This document shows positions 9,121-22,674 of a stretch of 64,000 bases of DNA, in pieces (the first letter of the stretch is position 1; each line of letters opens with the position of its first letter). The position numbers and the translations under genes were made by a program. The notes under the pieces were generated by a model that saw only the letters and a list, made by a program, of their open reading frames with translations, had not been told where the DNA came from and made no database searches. This stretch comes from Certhia americana (lineage: Eukaryota; Chordata; Aves; Passeriformes; Certhiidae), in NCBI GenBank assembly GCA_018697195.1, contig CM031859.1, positions 60,308,190-60,372,189 on the forward strand, written 5' to 3'.

Positions 9121-12100
9121 TTCAATAGAATATCTGGCAGTTGCTAAAAAAGTGAAGAAACAGCAAGGGGAAGTGTAAGCTAGATGGAAAATTGAGAATA
9201 GTATTTTTCAGATAATCAGTCGGTAATTTGGGATGCTACATTTAAATAAAGCACAGAATTATGATAGAACAATGAAAGTTTCAAGCTGGTTGTGCCATCC
9301 TGATAGGAAATAACAGTTTTGTACAGCTTTGGTTCTCTTTTGCGTGCTTAAAATTTTTATAAGACTTTGCAACAGCTTCCCTTTAATGTTTCAGCAGGAA
9401 ATATTTTAAAAAGCAGTTCATTGCAGCCATATTTTTCATTCTCAAGTGAAATTAGGAGTTGTGAAAATGCTGGTCTGACAGCCTGAGAGAAAAAAAATCC
9501 ACTGTAAATAGAAATATTAGAAGATTTTCCATGACAACCAAGTAGAAAGCCCCTGTTTAGACTTTAAGAAATCATTAGGGGAATTAAAGAATATGTTAAT
9601 GTCTGGAAGCATCAGGGGTTTAAATTTTTTTTTTCTTTTTACTGAAATAGCAAGTGGGAGATATGATGGACATCTTTTTCCACCTTTCTGCTTTGTTCAT
9701 GGATTAAGCAACTGGCTGTACCCTCCCTACTCATTTGTAGTAGGTTGTCCCCAGTAAGGTTTGTCCTCGAGAAATCTCTCTTGCAAAGCTGTGAGCATGG
9801 AAAAGGTATGAGAGGATATAGGTAGGGGGAACAAACTTACACAGTGTTTCAAAATCCCCCATGTAGAATATGAGTAAGACATTAAAGTACCATATGCAAT
9901 TTTGTCTGTCAGGAGTCTCTTGCCTTTTTTTATTGTCTTGCGATTAAATTCTTGCCATCATTGTTACGGTTTAAACATAAGAGCTTCTTCTTGCTCTGAG
10001 GAAGTATTGTGGATTCTGGGTGCTTGTTTTCATTTGTTTTTCAGGCACATTCTGTACATCTGCAAAATGGTCACTCTGTTCTTTGTGTGCCAGGGTAACA
10101 GCAATGGAGTGTGGACCACACTGGTTTTGGTCACAGTATTGCTTATATTTCTGTATTTCCTTGTTCTGTCCCGGATGTGTCTCTTTTAGTGATTTTTGAA
10201 CCTGGTTATCGCCTTTTACATAAAAAAGAAAAACCCATGCATGCTTTTTTCCCCCTTCACTTTCTCTGGATGGGAATCTCAAGGCATACCTGCCCAAAAA
10301 TGTACCACTTGAGTGGTTTTCTTTAAGTAATACAGTGTACAAATATGGATTTAATTATCTGATGTAAATTCCCCTGGTACATGGTTATACTGATATGACC
10401 AGTTTGTATAGTGATAAAATCCCTTTTTTCTGAGTTTGTTCATGCACATTCTATCGCTGTCAGTGTAAACTTGGCCTCAGCAGAAAAATTCTTTCTATAT
10501 ATTACATAGAAACCACAACTAATGTAATATTGTAGTAGGTGATGAGTTTATGGCCACTTCATGTACATGTGGGTTTGTTTTGTTGCACCTCAATTTGTGT
10601 TTTACAGAAAATTATTTTCTTGCTTTGTTTTTTTTTTTTTTTTTTTAGTTGATAGTTCAGCCCTAATACACTTACAGAGTCTGAAAAATGCAACTCATGT
10701 ATGAAAAATTTGATCCTGCACACCCAAAAAAGAATAGCAAAGAGTACATCTATTCTTAAATGTGTAAGTTCACTTAATTGCAACTTAAGTAAGTTGTCAT
10801 AAACTGCTGCAGCTCTGGCTAAAATCTTTGACTTATTGTAAGTTGCAAAAAAAAGGGGAAAAAGGATGTGCAGTATTTTTTGAAAGGCATGGCTTTCAAA
10901 ATGCCTTTCAGGCATGCTGTTGTGTCATACAGGAGAAATTCAAGGTTTGGCTGCTATCAAAAGTTTCTTTTTCAGGTAGTAGTTTATTGGAAATTCCATA
11001 CAACAGAAAGCGGTTATGTAATTTGCATGTATAGTTCAGTTTAATAGAAAAGTGAGAGCTAGAGGAGTGAAAAGGAGTTGAAATTCCAGTGTCAGGTGAC
11101 GTTTTAAAAGTAATGCAATAAAGTAGAGTTTGACCCTCTTCATAAGAAAATTCTCATAAAAATGAAGCAGTAAAATTCCAAGTTGTTTTCTGTAATTTAT
11201 GGTGAAGTTTACATTTTTGTGGTTACCAAGAATAATATGGCTAAAGAAATGTAAAAAGCTGAAAGAAAATTCTAACTGCACAGTGTAAGATATATGACAT
11301 CAGAGAGTTTTGTTGAAATAATATTATTGAGCAGTTTATCCGTAGAGCAATAGCTGTGCTTAGGCAGAAAGGAGCTCTAAGTTTAAAAAATCTAATGGCA
11401 CAGGGTCAGGGTTATCAAAATTAGTCTTATTAGACAATGGGGTTTTCTTGCATGTTGGTGCGGATTTTTTTGCCGTTTTTGTTTGCTTAGATGAGATAAA
11501 TGTCCCGATCTCTGTATTCATGTATTTTGTGTTTGTGGCTTGCATTAAAACAAAACATGTGTAGTGTGTCAAGAAAGAATAATATGAAATAACAACTGGG
11601 GTTGCCCTTCCTTGACAACAAGATGTGACACTATTTAGTTAGAGCAAAATCTAGTTTAGACCAAAGTCAGTATTCACCAGAGACATAAGTTGCTGGCATC
11701 TATTAACAGTCTTCATAGGTCAGTGTAGTTCATTTTGAGTGTAGTGTACTTACAAAAGTTCTAGAAGTATGTGGACTTTTTTGTTCCTTGTCTCTCAAAG
11801 GCAGCTAAAATAAATAGTTCAGTTAGCTGAAAAATAATATCTTGATTTGCTCTTAACTCTTGTCAATTTTTGTGAGGACTGGATGTGATTTTCTTTCTTT
11901 CTGCACAAGCGTTAGCAGTGGAAAAGAGATGCCTTAGAGCGTAGTGCTGGCCTGCGGTTCACTGACACCTCTGCACGCTGACAGTGTTCAGCTGAGTCCT
12001 GTGTGACACCTGTGAAACACTGATTCATCTTGAGAGATGAATTTCTGAAACTGTTTTGTTAGTGTTTCAGAAAAGAAAATCAAGTACAATTCATGGGCTT

Positions 12101-15100
12101 CTGTAACAATAGAGATGGACAAATTTTAACTTTTTCCCATTTAAAATCAGTTATGTTTATGAATGCAGTTTCTGAAACTGCTTATGAAAAGCCTTTTAAG
12201 TGCATTTGTCTGAAGTAAAATAGTTCTTTAGTGAGAAAGGCATTTATCTTTGGCAGGACATTCATAGACTCCTACAGCCAAATTCCCTGTCCTCTGTAAG
12301 TCAAAAAAAGTTTCTCCAGTTGGTAAAAATAGGATTAAGCTATCAACTATGAGACTATAAATTTGGACATCTTGCTGCTATCTTGATATGATAATCTGTT
12401 TTGATCACCAGGTGAGGCTGTAAGGCTAGGGTCTTTGAATAAAGAGATTTTGTTTTAAAATCTGTTCAAAGCTATGTGAATTTAATTTCTTCCAACATTC
12501 TTAGTAAATTTCTGTCAAACAAGACTTGCAGTCTGTTCCATTATTTTATGTTTGGTTCTGCAATAGTAGCAAAATCCCTTTAAAAGTTAGTGAATATCTT
12601 CACAGAGTTGCTTGGCTAGAATAATTGATTTCTTAAGGTTTAAATAATGGATAAGCTACATGTATTTAATTTGGGAGGTACAGTTGAATTTTGATAGAGG
12701 CTTAGCAAGGTGTAACTGATACATCTGAAGAAGTTTGTGGTGAGGGTAGGAGTCCTTTATATAACATGCTTAGGAGGAAATGATGTTAGTGAAATACAAA
12801 CTGTCAGAAAGGTATTTGTTTTAAAATAGATGGTGCTAGAGTGATACCAAATACAGTGTTGCTACCTCTGCAGTTGGTTTTTATGGTGGAAAATGTTGGG
12901 ATCAAGAGGACAGTGAAGTTGGTCCAGTAAGTTATCTGTCATGTTTGATATGTTATATGTTTTTAACCTCTGGTTTACCTAATTACTAATTAAATACACA
13001 AATTGTGCACATCTTTGACCTAATTCATTGTCGTGAATAATGTTAATTATTGGTGATGAACTTCATAGTCAGCCACGTAGTTGGGCAATTTTGAGTCAGC
13101 TGTTTTTTTTTTTTTTCTAAACAAGTAAGGTTGTAAATTGGAACGGATATACAGTAGTATGAGAGCACTTTGGCCTGACAGGACTGGTCTGTGAAATGTA
13201 GGGAGACAAAAGGATGACATACAATATGTTCATTTTCTCTGTTTTGCTTTTTACCCAGCTCATATAGTTGTTCAGTGATTCTATTAAATTAGTGATCTCT
13301 TCATGGAAAAAATTTAACGCCTTTGTATCTTACCTTTATGAACAGGCTTGAAGGAGAGGTGAGAAAGAAATAGAGAATGGAATGGAAGCATATCAGGTTT
13401 TCTAAATTTTTCTTTTCGAGCAAGGACAAGATGCGTTTACAAGTCACTTTGGAAATATTTGTTTTGCTTCTGTGTTGTACAGATTTCCTCATCCAAGACT
13501 GATAAACCTGAACCCTCCATGATGGGAGTCTGGACTGGACACATTCACTTGTAAAAGAGGAGTGAACAGGAAGAACCTTTGCTTTAATTTTAGTCTATGT
13601 CCTCTGTGTGATGCTTTCTAGTGGTGTGTCTGGGAAATTTGCTTGTTCTTCTATAGGAACAGTGAAGTAGCTTGTAGTAGATGTACCCTGACTTTCCTTA
13701 CCTTGCTCCCCAGATCAACCTGTGCATGGCAGGGAAGAGAAAGACAAATGGGATGATGGAGTTCTTTTATGCACACCTCTCCAAAAGTTCAGTGCAGCAT
13801 ATTTTCCACAAATGGAGTGAATATGAGAGACACCTTTTAATTTTCTTTCTCACTCACAACCTTATTAATTGTAGAAGAAAACAGGGATGTTAAATACAGA
13901 ATTTTAGATATATGCTGGTTGAGGATGAGGCTTAGAGGGGGAGATCAATAAGATGGGGAGGGGAGGTTTGAATGTGACTGACAGTGAATTATAATTGCCT
14001 ACAGGAAGTTACTTTTATCAGATCAGTTGTCCCTCTAACCTACAGAATTTTAGTAACACAGTCTTTAGAATCCCTGTCCAGTCTCAATTGTACAAGCATG
14101 TGTTGATGAGTAACTAAGATCTTATGGAAGGTACATTCAAGGATATAGTGGTAGCATCCCCTAGCTTCCAACTTTTGGCATCTCCACAGATAGCTTGCAC
14201 ACCGAATATGATGATTCTTATCTTGCTCAGTGTTTGAAGGGATTTATTTTTACATTGGCTTATGCATGGTTTTGATTTAATTTATTTGCAGTATCATTTG
14301 ATCCCAGTCAATAATTTGACCCACTTACCTAGCAAGCAGGGAAATAAATGAAACTAATTTTGACTGTCTTTCTTAGTCAAGTGGGTTGTCTGGTGAGCCA
14401 AAAGTGTAATAAATACATTTGATGGCTGTTTACAGATTCACGCTAGAAAACAGAGAGCTGTGTTTGGGTTTCCTTGCCTAATTCAGACAGTATCACGTGC
14501 AGGTAATGGGATTATAGTTGTCTTTTTATCTCAGCCAAAAATGCATTTTTTTGGCTCCTGCTTTGATGCTTTCCCATAAAAATGAACATATTACAGCAGA
14601 AAATGGAGGGGGTTTTCCACAGTGTGTGAAGAAGTATTTAAGAATATATTTGTAAGCATATGCATCTAGACTCATGTATTTATATGTGCTCATAGCTTTT
14701 ACCTCTGGTCATGTTCTGTCTCCTTCATAGTATAATATACCTGGAATAATTTCATGAGAGCTCATGGCTGGAGGTCTGGCTTGTTGTTACTGGGAGGAAG
14801 ATTTGTCCTGGATTCCATGTAGGTTCAACTTCTGCTGTTGGTTAACTATCAAAGAAAATATTTTAAATAAATAAATAAATGTATTTGAATTATTTATATA
14901 TGACTATTAGCATTTATTTCGTAAATGTCTATATAGACGCGTATACGCAGCCACATTTTGTTGCAAACGTCAGAAGTCTTACTAGTTTTCAATGAGGAAC
15001 TGCTGTGGTCTCACTTTGGTGAGTGTGTATCAGAGTCTGCCCAAGGTATCTTTCTAAAATGTTACCCACTGTTCCTGGTGCTCTGCTGCTAGGAGGATGC

Positions 15101-16392
15101 AGCAGGATCAGTAAGTGAGCATGGCCCCATTTAGCTGCCTGTGACTGACTCAGCCAAGGTCATGTCTTGTTGGACCATAAAGATGTTTGCCTTTAAGCTG
15201 AAGCACTTTGAATTCTTTCACATCCTCGTGTTTCTGAAGGACATAGTCACATCACTTTCAGTCTGCTCAGAAGGTGAAGGGGTCGTTCCCCAGGCTCTGC
15301 CATTGATGGTGCCTGACATTTACCTTGTGCACGGTGCTCACTGAGCCTTGCTCCTCTGGTGGGATGCACACCTCCACACGATGGCTGGACTAGTGGTGCC
15401 AGCTCTCATGGTTGTAGGGAAATGACCAGAAAGTCAGTCCATGAGCAGACCACCCATGCAAATAGATGATGGAAATCAAAACTGTCCTAAAAAAGCACTT
15501 GCATTGTGCCAACATGGATCTTGTTGCTGGGCCTTCACTTTCTCTGGAGCCCACACAAAACCTTCTTGCCCTCATCTCACAGTTTTCTAATCAGTGCCCC
15601 ATATCTAAGAAGATGACGCCAAACTGTGCCCAGCACAGCTTGTGACACCATGTGAACTGCCTTGTTTCTTGTGGACATAATGAAAATTCTGTCATTTTTT
15701 GGATCGTGTCCTGACTAATAAAAGTGCAGAATGGGAAGTTGGAATTGATTTTGATATTTTTTTTCATGAGGCCAGGATTTTGCCATCAGCTGTAGATAAG
15801 ACTTGTACTGCTGAAATAGTGCTTCTCGTGACTGTCTCAGCCTATAAATGGAAACCTTCAGCATGCAAGGTTTGCTTTTCATTGAATATAGTAACACTAG
15901 GTGAGACTGTTGGATAAACTGTATACATGGAAACACCTCTGGATACTTCAGGCAGAGAAGACCTACAACAAAAGGCACTCTCAACAGAAATGATCTTCAC
16001 ATTGCCAGATGGTATAAGGTATTTAAAAAAACCCGAACCCTAAACATACATTATATATCCCAAGGTGCTTTCAATGTGATTTGAATATAAAGTGTGTGAA
16101 ATCTTAGGTGAAAATGTTGTAACTGACTGGCTTACAGCTGTGGGTTTAGCTTTTTTTTGGTTATTATTTGTAATTATAATCCAGCTGAAAAAGGAACTTG
16201 CTTGGAGCTGGGGTGGTATCTTACTTGTCCTGTGTGCTTCTCTCCCCAGTGAAATCACATTATTTGGTTTTGGAATTATTAAGATGTGAGAAACATGCAT
16301 TTAATTTCAGTTTGTGTATGATGTCCTATTTTATTTTAATTTTGTAAATGGGATCTGATACCTGCTTATTTCAAGTGGCATAGTTTCAAAGG

Positions 16393-16452
16393 TTGGGTTT
16401 TTTGGGGTTTTTTTTGGTTTTTTTTTTTGTTTTTGTTTTTTTTTTTTTTTTG
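16393..16452 (+). repeat. T/G-rich low-complexity tract
   Basis: GGTT, GGGGTTTT and long T-runs, ending with 16 consecutive T at 16436-16451. Open frames predicted across it on both strands are products of the repeat. Confidence 0.9.
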
Positions 16453-17874
16453 TCTGTTTCTGGTATGATTCAGAATATAAAGAAAGATAAAACAATATAT
16501 ACAAAAGGTTTGCATGGTTCTAGGGTGATGTTTCATTCTGGTGTGCTCTATCTGCCCTATGTATCTGCTTCTCCATCTGTGGCCCAATAGTGCCAAACTG
16601 AATTAGGTTATCCCTGATAATGGAGTTTTTCTTCGCACTTCCCCATTTTTGGATGTAATTTAAAATAAAATCTTGCGCCTCATCTGATTGGTGGATTAGA
16701 GGGGAGGTGAACTTTTTTTTTCTTTGAACAGTACAAACTAAAAAGGAAGAGGAAAAAGCCTAGTTCAACGAAAGCTTATGACATGATTCTAGAATGCATA
16801 ACCCTGGGCAAAAAGGGCCAGTTATTGGAGTAGCTCTTGAGTAACCTAATTGTTTGATAAGGATCCTGGCCTGTTTAAGTTTTTGTTGGTTGTTGGAAAT
16901 ACTCCATTTCTAAATTTGTGCCTTATTGTATACCCTAAGGTATGCATGTGTACAACCCACTGTAATTGCACAGTTTATTATTTTATTAATGAGAGCTGTG
17001 ATAATGTGTTGGCTCATGAATTTCCTCCAGTCCAGGTACGGTCTCCTAATTGCCCAGGGTTCTGCGATTCCATCATTTGTTCCGGGGATGGTGACAGGGA
17101 ACACAAGCAAATTCTCTGTAAGCACAGTTTACAAAACTCAGACCTTGCCCTAAAGCCTGTGTTTGGTGTGATAATGCAACCAAAGTCTAGAAGGGCCGGA
17201 TACATTTTTTAACACACACATAATGAATAACAATAGAAGCGGCAGAAGGAAATTCTTTCTACATAATCCTGAGTACCTGATACTTTGCCAGCTGGAAGGA
17301 GAGGGCTGCACACCTTACTTGGCCTTCTTAACCATAACAGAGCACCCCTTAGCACTTCTTTGATCTGGGTCTCTCCTGCCTGCCTCTTTGCCCAAGTGGT
17401 TGGAAGACACTCACTTCATTTGCTGTAAGGCACACAACAGTGAGCAAGCATCTGGCATGCAACAGCAGCTCCTACTTTTCATGTGCCTCAGGGGCAGCAG
17501 GCGTACTAGGGTGCTTGTTCCCATATTCTGGAAACTATTTCTGTTTGCTGATCCTAGATCCACAGTACAAAAGAAGGGAGCAGCAGCACTGGAGGTGTGG
17601 TCTGTGGAGTAGTCGGGGAAATCCAGTTTACTGTGTCTGTAACTCTGGAGACAAAACTTTCCCGTAAAAACCCATGGCAAAACACCACATCCTCAAACAA
17701 CTAGCGCCTGCTCCACAGCACGGCCCTGCTTTCCTGGTATGCTGTAAACCTCTGACCCTGGGTTTGCAACATTTGGGGAGCTCTCTGAGGACCTTGTGGC
17801 AGCTCCGGTAACCCCAGCCCACAGCATGCGGGGGGTGGCGATTCCCACTGAGCATATCATAGCCTGCCTCCTTA

Positions 17875-18033
<159 letters not shown>

Positions 18034-21000
18034 TCACTGATTTGTATTTATTTATGTCGCTCTTTGTTTTCCTCTCTTTTTTTTTTTAAGGTGTGCATGT
18101 AGGCCAAGTGGTGAACTTGGAATCAGTACTGGATTTGCCTTGGATATATTCAACTTTATATTTGTGTATTAGTGCAGTGTTTTACACTAAGGTGTGCTCT
18201 CTGAAGTTTTAAGGAACAGATTTTCATCATTTGGATTGAAATTAGTTCAAAATACTGCAAGGGGGAAAAGCATTTTCCCGTTAGGAGTAAGAAGATCTTT
18301 AAAAGAAGAAGCCAATGTCTTTTAAAACAAGCTTTGTACTCACTGAAGTACAGTTTACTTTTTAAGTCAGTAGATGTGTTTTCTGTATCTAATCTTGTTT
18401 TTTTTAATTGATATCATCTGGTCAATTTGAGTGAAAATACTATTCCCATAAGAAAAATATTTATTCTAAATATTATTGTTGCCTAGGATCTTGTTGAATT
18501 CATGGGATACAGAAGCAGTCAAATTGATTTAATATTTTTTACGTTTCTAAAGTATTTTCTCTTTGTTTTCATGAAAGCAATTCAAGTAAGTATTTTAGCA
18601 ATTGCTTTCGGTTTCTGGAAATTAGGTTACTTATTGTTGAAAACTTCAGGTTCTTAAACATGTGTTTCAGATCTGCTTTGTCTTGATTAGATATTTGAAA
18701 TAAAATATAAATACTTGAAGCCACAAAATAATGGCTTGCCTTTTCCCCCACTGAGCTTCCAGGACTTAATGTGTTTTGCACAAAGAATCTCCATAAGCTA
18801 TTGCTTATAAAAGATAGTTACAATCGCAGGGTTTTGGTACCACTTAGCCAAATCACTTTATATATTAACTTCTAATGTGAATAGGTACATATAAAATTGT
18901 ATATTTAGATGTCTACATATTATTTTGTATCTATGCACTCACATGTGCACAAGTCTGTATGCAAATGTGTATAGACACACCACAGACACAAATACACTCC
19001 CACACTATGTCTCTACGGATGCTCACACACATCCCATTTCAAGTTTAATGTTTTCATCCTAAACCCAATCCTTACTATATAATTATAATCTTTACCATAT
19101 AATAAGAAGAAAATTCCTCTTGGCAGTGTAGCATTTTCCCAGTAGCTTCTGAGTGGGAGGCAGGCTGCTCATCCCTGTGCCTGAAGACCCCCTCCGGTAC
19201 CTGGCATGAGAGACCACTGCTGGTGGCATGTCCTGCTGGGGCAGGAGAGCGTGGCATGGGGCAGCTGAGTGCAGTACATGAGGAGACAAAATGATGGGGA
19301 ATACTTCGGGAATTTCTAGTTGCTGCCACTGCATTGGTGGTTGGATCGTGCCCTTCAGAAACGGGCAGACTCTCGTCCTGCATTCTCTGTACTGCCTTAT
19401 TTAGGCTGAACACCATGTTCACAGTGAAAAACAAGCCCTCCCTGCCCCCACTTCTGTTTTTTGCCACACATATTTTAAAGATAAATAATGACCTGCTATC
19501 AGGTGTTTTGGCAGCTTGGACTTTGTCATCTTAGTTTGCCTCATTTTTGTTATAAAATCGGTGCAGGATATTTTAATTATCTGCTTGTAGGATCGTTTGA
19601 GAGAATTCCCTTAGTGATGTGACAATTCAACAAGAAAAAATTTCAAGATAATGGCTCTTCCACTTGCACTTTTCTTCAAATGGAAGTGAAGGAATTATAA
19701 AAACCTTCTGCATAATTTGAATTCCCAAGTGATACACTGTAGTGTCTTTTTTTTAAAAAGTACTGTGCGGTTAGGTTGTAAAGGGTAAAAGTGTAACTGT
19801 GTTTGTGGGGATCAGTAAAGTTCAATTTATCAGTGTTAGATACTTTGTAAGTAGCCAACTTTAAGAGTTATTTTCCATATGTATTTGTACCTACCACAAC
19901 TACTATCTGTTTTGGAGCTGCCTAGCAAGGGCACTGACAGTGAGACCAGGTCACAGTTTGCATCAGTTTCTTTGCTGTAAATTTCAACCGTTTAATGAAT
20001 AAAATCCAATACAACAGATAAAGCTCTTTTAAAAATATTGGGATCGTATTTGGAAATTGCAGAGAGCATATTCTACTTTCTCACCTCCAGCCATGGCAGA
20101 GATGGCTTAATACTCTCTGTCAACTAATGGAACAGTAAGAGGTAAATACATGAAAATTAACTCTCAGGACCTGGATGAGTGTGTGAATCTACTGCTGTTC
20201 CTTGTTATATTCTGTGTTCTTTAGCAGACACTGTGTTGCAACAGGCAGCCATAGATGCGTGGGAAAAGCCTGTTGTGATATGGCACGGCAGTGCCTGGTG
20301 GTTACACAGCCTGCCCCTGTCTTGCTGCTGTGCCACGCACCAGTTGTCTCAGTATGGTCAGAAGTACAAATTGTTGGTGCATTTCCTTCATTCTTGGGCA
20401 TGGGTCTAAAAATAGTTGGCCAAGTTTGTTCTGAGTGAGTGTAGTACCAAGTGGTCAGATTTCAGAAAGTGGAATGGCTCTTAGGTGAGTTGTTTAGGAT
20501 GCTGTGCACAGTGGAAACTTTCTTATGGTACTTTCAAAGATTTCACCCCCTTTTTCCTTCTCTCAGGGGAAATGTCACTACTTACACCCACTGCTTTTGT
20601 ACAATATGGGCTGGATTCTGTCCCAGCAACCAGTTTTAAGGGCAAGATGCTGATCACTTTACTCTGAGCTAATCCAAACTGTCTTAGCTGCAGTTAATGC
20701 CTGTGTACTGCAAATCATTGTCAACCCCAAAGACTAATTTGTCTGCTTTTTTTTTTTTTATATTGAAAAGAGTCCTGATTATTAGTGCCAGGTTGACAAC
20801 CTTCAGGATTAGGTTTTCAAGCTAATGTCAGAACAAGAAGTGGTAGAGGTTTTTATATGCCACCTGGCAATGAATCTTAGAGATAAGTTACCTTTGAAAA
20901 ATTTACCTCTATGGGAAAGGGTAGAAAACAATCAAACCAGCTCATATCCTTGTAGAATAATATGTTTGAAAGTATATCCAAAATGTGTAGATAAATAATT

Positions 21001-22416
21001 AAAATACTATATCTGACCTTATTTTAGTAAAATGAGCAGTTTTGGTTAGCTAGTGACACCGCTTATGTTCCATGAAAGAGGAAATATATCCAAGATACAG
21101 TCTGGTGATTCCCTAGTTTCAGTTCTGTTATGCTGAGTTACTAGGGCTGAAAACTGGCTTCAGTTCCCAGTGTGACCACAGGGTCGTTATTGCAGAAATA
21201 AGGCAAAAATACTCTCTTCAGCTAGTGATGGTGGTATGAGAAGAGAATTTTTCAAACTCGTCGTAAGCTTTTTCAGTTTGTTAAGTTTGTTAAGATTTGC
21301 TAAGTACCTCTGTGTGAAAAACAACTTCTATTGAGTGGAGCACTCCTACCCAATCTGTCACATTGGATTTATGCTGGGACATGCTTACTGTGGAATGAGT
21401 ATTTATCACTGAGTTTTAGCATGTTCAGAGACCATGAAATACTGGTCTAGAATGGGTCTCATGAGTGAGAGTGTACTGTAAGCCTGTGCATCTCTCTGCC
21501 CCAGGAGAGGATCAGCAATAGCCAAAGCAGTGGTTGTTCAGACTGCACTTTAAAGCTTCCAGTGGTGGGTGGAGACTCTGAAACCTCCTGAAATTCTGAC
21601 AAAATTCTCATTTGGATTTTTTAAATGTTTTCCATTTAAAAAGTCAAATGTTTAGTTTAAGAAGGTAGTAACGGTGGGTAGGACTGTAATCCAGATTCCC
21701 CCTGTGCTTGCCAGCTATGCTGTTTTTCTTACATTTAGATGGACAGCCTGGGTGACAATCAGTTATCAAATGTTAGACATCCGCATGCCGCTACCCACCT
21801 CCTGCATCTTCACCCTTTTCCTTAAGCTGAGATGTTACCTGCTTCAGAAAGACAGGCAAATTTGAAAAGAAGCATCTGTATTCACTCTGCCAGCTTGTTG
21901 CCCTGAGAAGGGAATCCTGGAGTTTTACCCACTAGTTGTGCCTCTGATGCGTTTACAAAACATGTTTTACTTCATGGGATCCAAAGCAATGTAAGGCTTG
22001 ATTTCCAGATGCTTGCAGAAGTATGGCTGCAGAAAAAAGCTCAGTGCATTTTGATATTTTAGTAACATTTCATTCTACTTCTATATTGCAGTAATATTCT
22101 TACACAAGCTGCACAAGAAAAACAAGAGCAGCACGGCTCCTGAGCAAATATTGTTTCTAGTCACATACGATACTTTGCAGCTGACTGCTTAGCTGTTTTG
22201 CTATGCAAGTGCAGAGAACACTGTTAGCAATAAAGGCACTGCTGGTTTCTCCTCCAAAACCTCCCTCCTTGCGGTGCATTGGAAATGACTGAACTTTGGC
22301 CCTCAATCTGCTGACACCCTGAGGGAGCATAAGTGTAATGACGTCTTTGCTTGTTTCAGCTGCACAACAGGAAACGCTCGTGGCCTCCCCTTCTTCCTGC
22401 TCTGAGAAAGTGCTGC

Positions 22417-22465
22417 TGCTTTTTTTTTTTCATTTCTTTTTTTTTTTTTTTTTTTTTTTTTTTCT
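22417..22465 (+). repeat. Poly-T tract with pyrimidine tail
   Basis: Two T-runs separated by CATTTC; the second is 27 T (22437-22463) and continues into a CCCCTCCC pyrimidine tail. It resembles a polypyrimidine tract and is followed by CTGCAG near 22480, but the sequence after it gives no convincing exon. Confidence 0.9.
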
Positions 22466-22644
22466 CCCCTCCCTTCCCCTGCAGTCGAGTGGGCTGAGAC
22501 CTAGTTTCAGGTCTGGGCTTGGCAGCCAGCTGGTGCTCACACAGGCCCCCAGTGCTGCTGCCTCTTCCCCAGGGCAGCCAGTCCCCTCCCTATTGCACTG
22601 CTGGGGTGGTGATGCCAGAAATACGAGCTTTGTAATTTTCTACC

Positions 22645-22674
22645 TTTTTTTTTTTTTTTTTACTTTTTTTTTTT
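22645..22674 (+). repeat. Poly-T tract
   Basis: Seventeen T (22645-22661), AC, then eleven T (22664-22674). Confidence 0.9.

Noticed and set aside
15040..15730. GC-richer, open-frame-containing segment considered as a processed pseudogene
   Set aside because: There is no recognisable protein similarity, no flanking duplication and no poly(A) tail beyond a single ATAAAA-like string.
18061..18200. T-rich tract ending in TTTAAG considered as a splice acceptor
   Set aside because: AAG after poly-T is weak, and no frame or donor follows that could define an exon.
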